10,366 nt of DNA from RGIG1681 sp045648025 (GTDB lineage: Bacteria > Bacillota > Clostridia > Christensenellales > UBA1242), in contig JAZRNH010000050.1 of assembly GCA_045648025.1 (NCBI GenBank), positions 1 to 10,366 on the forward strand. The letters run 5' to 3'. Shown piece by piece: positions 1 through 7,071 of the stretch. Numbering within the stretch: position 1 is the stretch's first letter; each line of letters starts with the position of its first letter. The translations under genes and the position numbers were made by a program. The notes beneath the pieces were generated by a model, which was not told where the DNA came from, ran no database searches, and worked only from the letters and a program-made list of their open reading frames with translations.

Positions 1-1
1 T

Positions 2-547
2 TCAGAATTTAGCATTGATGCTTATGATCAAAAATCAAGCACAGGCAGAACTCCAACAATTGAAGCAAAAAGCATTGTTTCAAAAATAATTGAAGCAAAA
101 ACAGCTTTTGCAGCAGAACCAATGAGAGATGATTTTATCTACACAGCAAATTCAACTCCAGAAAACAAAAAGGTTAAAGAGTTCATAAAAGAACATGAAG
201 ATTATGAACCAGAACCTACACCTGTTGTTGCCGTCACTGTTTATGATGTGGCAGAAGAAACTGTTGTAGAAAAAATCAAAAGGCCAAAAGGTAGACCAAG
301 AAAACCAATTGATCCAACTGCACCGGTTAAAGAAAAGAGACCAAAAGGTAGACCAAGAAAACCAATTGATCCAACCGCACCGGTTAAAGAAAAAAGGCCA
401 AAGGGTAGACCAAGAAAACCAATTGATCCAACCGCACCGGTTAAAGAAAAAAGGCCAAAGGGTAGACCAAGAAAACCAATCGACCCAAATGCACCTGCTA
501 AAATTAAAAGACCAAAAGGCAGACCAAGAAAAAATCCTGTAGTTTAA
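2..547 (+). CDS. 3' part of an unrecognised protein with five C-terminal AT-hook-like repeats
   Basis: The reading frame is open to the left edge, so 181 C-terminal residues are visible and the true start lies outside. The ATG at 122 has no ribosome binding site before it and the frame continues upstream, so I do not take it as the start. The first ~90 residues are a mixed, partly helical sequence, then an acidic/proline linker (EDYEPEPTP), which I do not recognise as any family. The rest is five copies of KRPKGRPRK, each but the last followed by a PIDPxAPxK spacer, a KGRP variant of the AT-hook core (RGRP) that binds the minor groove of AT-rich DNA. By inference this is a DNA-binding or nucleoid-associated protein with a highly basic tail. 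It ends 62 bp before glgA on the same strand with no clear terminator between, so co-transcription is possible. A role in glycogen metabolism is not shown. An alternative is a tail that binds another polyanion such as RNA. Confidence 0.75.
   Translation, partial: SEFSIDAYDQKSSTGRTPTIEAKSIVSKIIEAKTAFAAEPMRDDFIYTANSTPENKKVKEFIKEHEDYEPEPTPVVAVTVYDVAEETVVEKIKRPKGRPRKPIDPTAPVKEKRPKGRPRKPIDPTAPVKEKRPKGRPRKPIDPTAPVKEKRPKGRPRKPIDPNAPAKIKRPKGRPRKNPVV
278..544 (+). repeat. 57-bp in-frame tandem repeat, about 4.7 copies
   Basis: Units start at 278, 335, 392, 449 and 506. The last is partial and runs to the stop codon. Each full unit encodes 19 residues, beginning KRPKGRPRK. Units 2 and 3 differ at only a few, synonymous positions, and unit 4 diverges mainly in its 3' half (spacer PIDPNAPAKI instead of PIDPTAPVKE). 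This suggests recent expansion by slippage or unequal recombination, with selection keeping the basic motif. There are no unique spacers, so it is not a CRISPR array. Confidence 0.95.
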
Positions 548-609
548 CAAATTTTTTAGGTTAAACAACAAAACAAAAATTTACTTAAAAAAGTAAAAAC
601 GGAGAAATT

Positions 610-2139
610 ATGGAAAAGAAAACAACAAAAACAACAAAAAAAGCTGAGGCTACAAAAACAACAAAAGCAACCAAAGCAACAACAACTGTTGAAGATGCTA
701 ATGTTGAAATTAAAAAGAAAATTTTATTCGTAGCTTCTGAAGCACAACCATTTTGTGCAACAGGTGGCCTTGCAGATGTATGTGGAAGTCTTCCAAAAGA
801 AATTAAAAAGAATGACCCATCGATTGATATAAGAACAATCATTCCACTTTATAGCAACATCCCAACCTGTTTTAGAAAAGACTTCAAATTCATTGGACAC
901 ATTTATGTTACACTTTCTTGGAGAAAGGAATATTGTGGTGTGTTTGAATATGATTATGAAGGCATCAAATATTATTTCATTGACAATGAAAAATATTTCA
1001 AGAGAGACGGTGGTGAATATGGTTACTTCGATGATGCAGAAAGATTTGCATTCTTCTCAAGAAGTGTCCTTGAAATTTTACCAACTATCGACTTCTTCCC
1101 AGACATTATTCATGTAAATGATTGGCAATCAGCACTTGTTCCAACATATTTAAAAACAAGTGAGTGGGATGAAAGATATCATAACATCAAAACAGTTCTT
1201 ACAATTCATAACATCATTTATCAAGGAAGATATGGCAAACAAATCTTAACCGATGTGCTTGGCATTGACCAAAAATATGAAAGCATTTTAGACTGTGACG
1301 GAGATGTTAACATTTTAAAAGCTGCAATTGTTACCTGTGACAAATTTATCACAGTTAGCCCAAGCTATGCAGAAGAAATTAAAACTCCAGAACACGGACA
1401 TGGTTTGTCTTCAATTGTAAAAGCTCACGAAGGCAAACTTAAAGGTATTTTAAACGGATTAGATTATGATTTTTATAATCCAGAAACAGACAAAGTTATC
1501 TACACAAACTACAGTGTTAACGATATGACAAACAAAGCAAAAAATAAAGAACTCCTTCAAAAAGAAATGGGACTTGAAGTTGTTGCTGACAAGCCAATCG
1601 TTGCATTCTGTTCAAGAATGACAGTTTACAAAGGTTTTGACCTTGTAAAGAGCTGTATTGAAAAACTTGTTGAAGAACTTGATATTCAATTTGTTGGTGT
1701 AGGTTCAGGTGATAGAGAATATGAAGATTTCTTCAGATATTTAAACAATAAATATCCAGGAAAGATTCATGTTTCACTTGGATTCAGCCTTGAAATTGGA
1801 AAGAAAATTTATTCAGGTGCTGACATTTATATTATGCCATCACTCACAGAGCCATGTGGTCTTTCACAAATTATCGCATCAAGATATGGTGTGGTTCCAA
1901 TCGTTCGTGAAACTGGTGGACTTAAAGACACAATCAAAGACTTTGGTTGTCTTGGTGGTGGAAATGGTTACACATTTACAAATGCATTTGTAAGTGACCT
2001 TGAATATTCAATTAGAAGAGCAGTTGCTGATTATAAAGATAAAGAAGGCTGGGCTGAAAAAGTTAATACTGTTATGAACATTGACTTCAGCTGGGGCAAC
2101 ACAGCAACAAAATACATTGAAACATATAATGAAATTTAG
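610..2139 (+). CDS. glgA: Glycogen synthase (GT5, ADP-glucose type)
   Basis: This 509-residue protein transfers glucose from ADP-glucose to the non-reducing end of alpha-1,4-glucan in the cytoplasm. The start follows GGAG at 601-604 with a 5-nt gap. Residues 1-36 are a lysine/threonine/alanine-rich tail. The Rossmann core begins at about 37 (KILFVASEAQPF). The glycine loop reads ATGGLADV (50-57), where E. coli GlgA has KTGGLADV with Lys15. Other family motifs are present: HVNDW, TIHNIIYQGRYG, SRMTVYKG (R336 and K341, matching E. coli R300 and K305), and TEPCGLSQ with E414 (matching E377), then RETGGL. The offset of about 35 against the usual ~477-residue enzyme is explained by the N-terminal tail. 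It is followed by glgP after 8 bp, so the two are very likely translationally coupled. The family call is firm. The missing lysine could mark a Bacillota subgroup or altered donor handling. Confidence 0.95.
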   Translation: MEKKTTKTTKKAEATKTTKATKATTTVEDANVEIKKKILFVASEAQPFCATGGLADVCGSLPKEIKKNDPSIDIRTIIPLYSNIPTCFRKDFKFIGHIYVTLSWRKEYCGVFEYDYEGIKYYFIDNEKYFKRDGGEYGYFDDAERFAFFSRSVLEILPTIDFFPDIIHVNDWQSALVPTYLKTSEWDERYHNIKTVLTIHNIIYQGRYGKQILTDVLGIDQKYESILDCDGDVNILKAAIVTCDKFITVSPSYAEEIKTPEHGHGLSSIVKAHEGKLKGILNGLDYDFYNPETDKVIYTNYSVNDMTNKAKNKELLQKEMGLEVVADKPIVAFCSRMTVYKGFDLVKSCIEKLVEELDIQFVGVGSGDREYEDFFRYLNNKYPGKIHVSLGFSLEIGKKIYSGADIYIMPSLTEPCGLSQIIASRYGVVPIVRETGGLKDTIKDFGCLGGGNGYTFTNAFVSDLEYSIRRAVADYKDKEGWAEKVNTVMNIDFSWGNTATKYIETYNEI

Positions 2140-2142
2140 GAG
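2138..2142 (+). promoter_or_regulatory. glgP ribosome binding site overlapping the glgA stop
   Basis: AGGAG begins inside the TAG stop codon of glgA (2137-2139) and sits 5 nt before the glgP ATG at 2148. Ribosomes finishing glgA uncover or reach this site directly, which fits coupled expression of synthase and phosphorylase. The coupling is inferred from the layout. Confidence 0.8.
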
Positions 2143-2147
2143 CTATT

Positions 2148-4574
2148 ATGATAACAAAAGCACAGATGGCTGCGGCAGGAAAATCTTTTAGTGAATATCT
2201 TTTAAGACACTATGGGGTTACTATTGAAACCGCAACCAACAGTCAACTTTATTATGCACTTGCAAGAATCTCAGAATGGTTCTTGTATGAAAAGAAAGGT
2301 GCAGTAGCTAATAACGAGAAAAACAAAAACAAAAAAACACTTCACTATATGTCTATCGAATTTTTGATTGGTAGAAATTTGAGAAACAATCTTTGGAATG
2401 AAGGTCTTGATGGTTTCTTCACAGACCTTCTCAAAGAACATGGCAAAAACATTGATGATGTTTATGCAATTGAAAAAGATGCAGGTCTTGGCAACGGTGG
2501 TCTTGGCAGACTTGCTTCTTGTTTCTTAGATTCTCTTGCAAAGCTTGGTTATCCAGCTTTTGGACACTGCATCAAATATGAATATGGACTTTTCAATCAA
2601 AAAATTCTTGACGGTGTTCAAATTGAAACACCTGATGAATGGTTTGACACAGGAAGGGTTTGGCTTGAAGAAAGAGAAGACCAAACTGTTGAAGTTATGT
2701 TTGGTGGTGAACTCAAACAATATTATTCAGAATATGGTTTGAGCTATGCTTATGAAAATCCAACAGTTGTTAGAGCAATTCCATTTGATATGCTTATTAG
2801 TGGTTACGGCTCAAAAACAGTTTCAACTCTCAGACTTTGGGAAGCTCATGCAATCAATAAAATCGACCTTGATTTATTTGACGAAGGCAGATATGTTGAT
2901 GCTCTTCGCGAAAAAACCGAACTTGAAGCTATCAATAAAATGCTTTATCCTGCTGACCATAGTGAAAATGGCAAAAACTTAAGACTCATTCAACAATATT
3001 TCTTAGTTTCTGCTGCAATGCAAAACATTTTAAACAACTATTTCAAAACAAACAGCGACCCTAACAAAATTCCAGAACTTGTTAGCATTCATATTAACGA
3101 CACACACCCAGTTCTTTGTGTGCCAGAACTTATGCGACTTTTGATGGATAAATATGGTCTTGGTTGGGAACAATCTTGGGATATTGTTAAAAAGACAGTT
3201 AGCTACACAAACCATACAATTTTAAGCGAAGCACTTGAAGTTAAAAGACTCAATGCAATCGAAAAGATTATGCCAAGAATCGCACTTATTATCAAAGAAC
3301 TTGATAGACGATTCAGAATTGAACTCAATGAATTCTTTAAAAATGATTTCAGAAGAGTTGAATCAATGGCGATTGTTTCTGGAAACAATGTTTATATGGC
3401 AAACCTTGCAATTTATGCAAGTTATGCAGTAAACGGTGTTGCAAAAATTCATAGCAACATTTTAAAAACAAGACTCTTTAGAGACTATGCTGAAATGTTC
3501 CCAGGAAGATTCAAAAATGTAACCAACGGTGTAACTCACAGAAGATGGCTTTCACAGTCAAACCCAGAGCTTGACAAGTTGATAACCGATTTAATTGGTG
3601 ATGGATATTATAAATATCCTGTTGAACTTGAAAAACTCAAAGAGTATTTAAACGACACCGCTGTATTGAAAAAACTTGATAAAATCAAATATAACAACAA
3701 AAAGAAATTTGCGGAGTTTTTGTTTAGAAAACAAGGTGTTCAAATTGACCCATCTGCAAGATTTGATGTTCAAGTTAAAAGAATTCATGAGTATAAAAGA
3801 CAACTTATGAATGTTTTGAAAATTATTTATCTTTGCAATCAAATCAAAGCAAATCCAGAAGAATATGTTACACCACAAGTGTTTATTATTGCTGGAAAAG
3901 CTGCTTCTGGTTATTATATGGCAAAGAGAATCATCAAACTTATCAACGAACTTGCAAACGAAGTTAACAACGATCCACTTTTATCTTCAAAAATCAAAGT
4001 TGTGTTTGTTGAAAACTTCAATGTAACAATTTCTGAACTTTTGATGCCTGCAACCGAAGTTTCTGAACAAATTTCACTTGCAGGAAGAGAAGCATCAGGA
4101 ACTGGAAATATGAAAGCTGTTTTAAACGGTGCTCATATGATTTGCACAGTTGATGGTGCAAACATTGAAATTGCAGACCACTGCGGACACGAAACTCAAT
4201 TTGAATTCGGTTTACTTGCTGATGAAGTTGAAAAGATTAAAAACCGCGGATATAATGCAATGGAATATTATATTAGCAGTGAAAGAGTTAGAAGTGTTAT
4301 TGACAAACTTAATGCTGGTGTTGGAAATGAAAATTTCAGCGACATCGCAGATTATCTTTTGGGTCACTCAGACAGAAAAGATTCTTATATGTGTTTGGCA
4401 GACCTTGATTCTTATATTGATGCACATTATAAAATGGATAAGGCATATCAAGACAAAGAATCTTGGAACAGACTTTCACTTCAAGCAATTTCAAAAATGG
4501 GATACTTCTCATCAGACAGGTCAATTGAAGACTATGTTGCAAAGATTTGGGGTCTCAAAAAGAACGAAGAATAA
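2148..4574 (+). CDS. glgP: Glycogen/starch/maltodextrin phosphorylase (GT35)
   Basis: This 808-residue enzyme uses pyridoxal phosphate and inorganic phosphate to release glucose-1-phosphate from the ends of alpha-1,4-glucan. The length matches bacterial GlgP (about 800-815). Motifs along the chain are the N-terminal substrate region EKDAGLGNGGLGRLASCFLDS, INDTHPVLCVPELMR, NVTNGVTHRRWL, VKRIHEYKRQ, and the phosphorylase signature EASGTGNMKAVLN, whose K656 should carry the PLP Schiff base. There is no N-terminal extension that would suggest a eukaryote-type phosphorylation site. It lies between the synthase and a GH13 hydrolase, so the same transcript would encode polymer synthesis and breakdown. 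Phosphorylase stops a few residues before alpha-1,6 branches, so the downstream GH13 enzyme is a plausible partner. Storage glycogen rather than imported maltodextrin is favoured by the adjacent glgA, but both substrates are possible. Confidence 0.97.
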   Translation: MITKAQMAAAGKSFSEYLLRHYGVTIETATNSQLYYALARISEWFLYEKKGAVANNEKNKNKKTLHYMSIEFLIGRNLRNNLWNEGLDGFFTDLLKEHGKNIDDVYAIEKDAGLGNGGLGRLASCFLDSLAKLGYPAFGHCIKYEYGLFNQKILDGVQIETPDEWFDTGRVWLEEREDQTVEVMFGGELKQYYSEYGLSYAYENPTVVRAIPFDMLISGYGSKTVSTLRLWEAHAINKIDLDLFDEGRYVDALREKTELEAINKMLYPADHSENGKNLRLIQQYFLVSAAMQNILNNYFKTNSDPNKIPELVSIHINDTHPVLCVPELMRLLMDKYGLGWEQSWDIVKKTVSYTNHTILSEALEVKRLNAIEKIMPRIALIIKELDRRFRIELNEFFKNDFRRVESMAIVSGNNVYMANLAIYASYAVNGVAKIHSNILKTRLFRDYAEMFPGRFKNVTNGVTHRRWLSQSNPELDKLITDLIGDGYYKYPVELEKLKEYLNDTAVLKKLDKIKYNNKKKFAEFLFRKQGVQIDPSARFDVQVKRIHEYKRQLMNVLKIIYLCNQIKANPEEYVTPQVFIIAGKAASGYYMAKRIIKLINELANEVNNDPLLSSKIKVVFVENFNVTISELLMPATEVSEQISLAGREASGTGNMKAVLNGAHMICTVDGANIEIADHCGHETQFEFGLLADEVEKIKNRGYNAMEYYISSERVRSVIDKLNAGVGNENFSDIADYLLGHSDRKDSYMCLADLDSYIDAHYKMDKAYQDKESWNRLSLQAISKMGYFSSDRSIEDYVAKIWGLKKNEE

Positions 4575-4598
4575 TATAAAAGCAAAGGGGACGACAAG

Positions 4599-6380
4599 AT
4601 GAACAATATTGCCAAATTTGACCCTTTGCTTTTTAAATTTCCTAAGGGAACAATTTCAAAAGGCAAAGAGGTTTTATTTAAACTTGAAGTAAGTGAATCT
4701 GCTGGTGAAAACGAAGTTTATTTAATGATAAAAGAAGATGCCGACCAAGATTACACTTATGAAAAAATGCAAAAAAATAAAAATTATTATGAATTATCCA
4801 AAAAATTCGACAAAAGCGGTCATTTTTGGTTTAGTTTTAAGATAAATTTTGACAACCACTCACTTTTTGTTTGCAAAACCTATGACACATATTCTTATGT
4901 TTCTTATGACAAAGGTGAAGACTTTTTGCAACTAGTTACCGAAGAAGAATATAAATGCACCGACTCAATGCAAGGTGGAATCATTTATCAAATTTTTGTT
5001 GATAGATTCTGCAAGGTCGGTGAAGTTAAACTAAGAAAACCATTAGTTCTTAGAAAAGATTGGGGTGGTGCAATCAAGAAAAACACAACCGACCCAATCA
5101 AAATCAATGAAGAGGTGTTTGGCGGAAACTTCAAAGGTATCACTTCAAAACTTGATTATCTTCAAGACCTTGGTGTAACCGTTATTTATATGTGTCCAAT
5201 AAGCGAAGCATACAGCAACCACAAATATGACACAAGCGATTATATGAAAGTTGATGATATGTTTGGCTCAGAAGCAGACTTTAAAGAGCTTATTGACAAA
5301 GCCAAAGAAAAAGGCATTAAAATTGTTATTGACGGTGTATATAATCACACTGGAAGCGATTCGATTTACTTCAACAAAAAAGGCAGATACAAAGGTCTTG
5401 GTGCTTATCAAAGCAAAGATTCAAAATATTATAACTGGTTTGATTTTATCAATTATCCAGATGTTTATGAAGCTTGGTGGGGAATCGATACTCTTCCAAG
5501 AGTTAAAGGCGACTGCAAAGAGTTTCACGACTACATTGCTGGAAACGGCGGTGTTATTGAAAAATTTATGAAGCTTGGTGTTAGTGGTGTTAGACTTGAT
5601 GTTGTTGATGAACTCTCAGAAGAGTTTGCAACAAAAATTTCAAACAAAGTTAAAGAGTTTGGAAAGGACAAAGTTATTATGGGTGAAGTGTGGGAAGATG
5701 CTGCAACCAAAATTGCATACTCACACCGCAGACATTATTTTGCAAACAACCAACTCAACTCTGTTATGAACTATCCAACAAAAGAATCACTTTTGACATA
5801 CATTAAAACTGGTGAAACTTATGACCTTGTTGCAACACTCAGAATGCTTCAAAACAATTATCCAAAAGTTGTACAAGATAACTTGATGAACTTTTTAACC
5901 ACTCACGACACTGTGAGATTTAAATCAGAAATCGATAACATTTCTGGTGGCGACAAAGATTTCGCAAACAAACTTATGAAACTTGCATCTGCAATTTCAT
6001 TTACTGTTATGGGTGTTCCTTCAATTTTCTATGGCGATGAATATGGTATGGAAAATAATGATGGCAGTTCAAGAGGTTGCTTTGATTGGAACAACTATCA
6101 AAACGAAATTTACGGTTGGTATAAAAAACTTGCAGAGATAAGAAAACTCTCTGTTATGAAAGACGGCGACCTTAACATTTTGTATGCAAAACACGGCAAG
6201 TTTATTTTTGACAGAATAAATGAAAATGAAAGAGTTGTTGTTATGACAAATATGAAACACACAGGGCTTAGAGTTAGACTTGGTGGTGAGTTCACTTCGC
6301 TACTTACTGGTGAAATTGTCAGTGAAATAACTCTTCACAAAGGCGATGTTGAAATTTTAATAGAAAAAAAGCAGAAATAA
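4599..6380 (+). CDS. Cytoplasmic GH13 alpha-glucan hydrolase, neopullulanase/amylopullulanase-like
   Basis: This is a 593-residue GH13 enzyme. The start follows AAAGGGG (4584-4590) with an 8-nt gap. There is no signal peptide. Residues ~1-120 form a beta-rich N-terminal domain like those before the barrel in neopullulanase-type enzymes. The TIM barrel begins near GGIIYQIFVDRF. The conserved regions are complete: DGVYNH (D245-H250), GVRLDVVDE with nucleophile D334 and R332, GEVWED with acid/base E363, and TTHDTVRF with H436/D437. WWGIDTLPRV before region II and the VMNYP segment resemble the neopullulanase, cyclomaltodextrinase and amylopullulanase cluster rather than GlgX or GlgB. In this operon I infer it hydrolyses limit dextrins or branch points left by GlgP, taking the debranching role. 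It could instead act only on linear or cyclic maltodextrins. Exact specificity cannot be read from the sequence. Confidence 0.9.
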   Translation: MNNIAKFDPLLFKFPKGTISKGKEVLFKLEVSESAGENEVYLMIKEDADQDYTYEKMQKNKNYYELSKKFDKSGHFWFSFKINFDNHSLFVCKTYDTYSYVSYDKGEDFLQLVTEEEYKCTDSMQGGIIYQIFVDRFCKVGEVKLRKPLVLRKDWGGAIKKNTTDPIKINEEVFGGNFKGITSKLDYLQDLGVTVIYMCPISEAYSNHKYDTSDYMKVDDMFGSEADFKELIDKAKEKGIKIVIDGVYNHTGSDSIYFNKKGRYKGLGAYQSKDSKYYNWFDFINYPDVYEAWWGIDTLPRVKGDCKEFHDYIAGNGGVIEKFMKLGVSGVRLDVVDELSEEFATKISNKVKEFGKDKVIMGEVWEDAATKIAYSHRRHYFANNQLNSVMNYPTKESLLTYIKTGETYDLVATLRMLQNNYPKVVQDNLMNFLTTHDTVRFKSEIDNISGGDKDFANKLMKLASAISFTVMGVPSIFYGDEYGMENNDGSSRGCFDWNNYQNEIYGWYKKLAEIRKLSVMKDGDLNILYAKHGKFIFDRINENERVVVMTNMKHTGLRVRLGGEFTSLLTGEIVSEITLHKGDVEILIEKKQK

Positions 6381-6394
6381 CCTTTCTGCTTTTT
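6366..6394 (+). terminator. Rho-independent terminator of the glycogen operon, overlapping the GH13 stop
   Basis: There is a perfect 12-bp inverted repeat: AAAAAGCAGAAA (6366-6377) pairs with TTTCTGCTTTTT (6383-6394), with a 5-nt loop TAACC. The TAA stop codon of the GH13 gene is in the loop, and a T-rich stretch follows. The A-run on the left side gives a U-tract on the minus strand too, so it may also stop the convergent minus-strand transcript that ends its coding region at 6462. Confidence 0.88.
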
Positions 6395-6461
6395 ATTTTA
6401 GATTTTATTATTAAAATGTATTTTTGCAAGATATTATATTAAAATTTTACAAATTAAACAA

Positions 6462-6992
6462 TTATTTATTATTTTGTGCATCAATGATTTTTTTGAAAAA
6501 TGGTTGAGCCTCTGCAATAATAAAGTCAAAATATTTTTTTGGCTCTGTTCTTATTTTTGTTCCGCTAACATTGATTTTTTGTCTGTCAAAACAAACAAAC
6601 TCACATTCAGCAAAATGTTTTTCGTTAAGCTCTCTGTAAGACTCATCTGCAAATTTCATATTAACTTTGTGTTTAGTGATTTTTTTGAAAGCTTCTGACC
6701 ACTCTGCCATTGGTGCTGGAAAACGAGAAAGCTTGTCTTCGTTCATATATAAAATTTTGATATTTTTATCATTTTTAAAATGTGCTTTTAACCACTTGAT
6801 TCTAAGCTTTGCTGGTATAAATGGAATCCCTGCCTTTTCACAAAGACTTCTAGAATTTTTTTCACTGTCAGCAACCACCACCCAAAGTTCGTCACATTTT
6901 TTTGCCGACTCTTTTATCATTGAAACATGACCCAAATGTGGTGGTAAAAATTTTCCAGGAAAAGCACCTATTTTTTTATTTTGTTTTTTCAT
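6462..6992 (-). CDS. NadR-like nicotinamide-nucleotide adenylyltransferase domain protein
   Basis: This is a 176-residue, single-domain cytidylyltransferase-fold protein. I place the start at 6992: GGA lies upstream in a purine run (~7003-7010), a promoter sits just beyond, and the family fold begins right after (IGAFPGKFLPPHLGH). The frame extends 35 residues further upstream through the shared promoter region, with no homology-like content. Key motifs are GKFLPPHLGH with the HxGH nucleotide-binding signature (19-22) and VSGTKIR (142-148) followed by KKYFDFI, which resembles NadR's C-terminal signature. The DESYRELNEKHF segment also recalls NadR. NadR's N-terminal HTH and C-terminal ribosylnicotinamide kinase are absent. 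The likely reaction is ATP plus NMN (or NaMN) giving NAD (or NaAD). It is divergent from nadE, supporting an NAD role. Substrate preference is uncertain, and a different nucleotidyltransferase activity is possible. Confidence 0.8.
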   Translation of the reverse strand: MKKQNKKIGAFPGKFLPPHLGHVSMIKESAKKCDELWVVVADSEKNSRSLCEKAGIPFIPAKLRIKWLKAHFKNDKNIKILYMNEDKLSRFPAPMAEWSEAFKKITKHKVNMKFADESYRELNEKHFAECEFVCFDRQKINVSGTKIRTEPKKYFDFIIAEAQPFFKKIIDAQNNK

Positions 6993-7019
6993 AATTTTGA
7001 TTTCCTTTTTATCGTTGTT

Positions 7020-7048
7020 ATTATATAATTTATATGATAAAAAATCAA
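7020..7048 (-). promoter_or_regulatory. Promoter of the NadR-like gene
   Basis: On the minus strand, TTGATT (7048-7043) and TATAAT (7025-7020) are separated by 17 nt, close to the sigma-A consensus. Transcription would begin near 7013, giving a leader of about 20 nt that contains the GGA ribosome binding site. On the plus strand the same spacer has TATAAT at 7024-7029 and 7050-7055, possible -10 elements for nadE, but I found no well-spaced -35 for either. The -10 elements of the two directions overlap, so the two genes may compete for polymerase. Confidence 0.65.
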
Positions 7049-7071
7049 ATATAATAAGGTGTAAAGATTTT

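Noticed and set aside
122..124. ATG at 122 as the start of the AT-hook gene
   Set aside because: No ribosome binding site precedes it and the frame is open back to the window edge, so the gene is better read as truncated on the left.
278..544. Possible CRISPR-like repeat array
   Set aside because: Units are adjacent 57-bp in-frame coding repeats with no unique spacers and no cas genes nearby.
152..571. 139-residue minus-strand open frame across the AT-hook repeats
   Set aside because: It is a shadow of the coding repeat, rich in W/F/S, with no ribosome binding site. The plus-strand frame gives the coherent basic motif.
4150..4602. 150-residue plus-strand open frame overlapping the end of glgP
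   Set aside because: It lies inside glgP, which has the phosphorylase signature in its own frame. The overlapping translation has no family features.
6997..7071. 25-residue upstream extension of NadE
   Set aside because: It covers the divergent promoter, and the ATG at 7072 has an AAGGTG site and matches the normal start of short NadE proteins.
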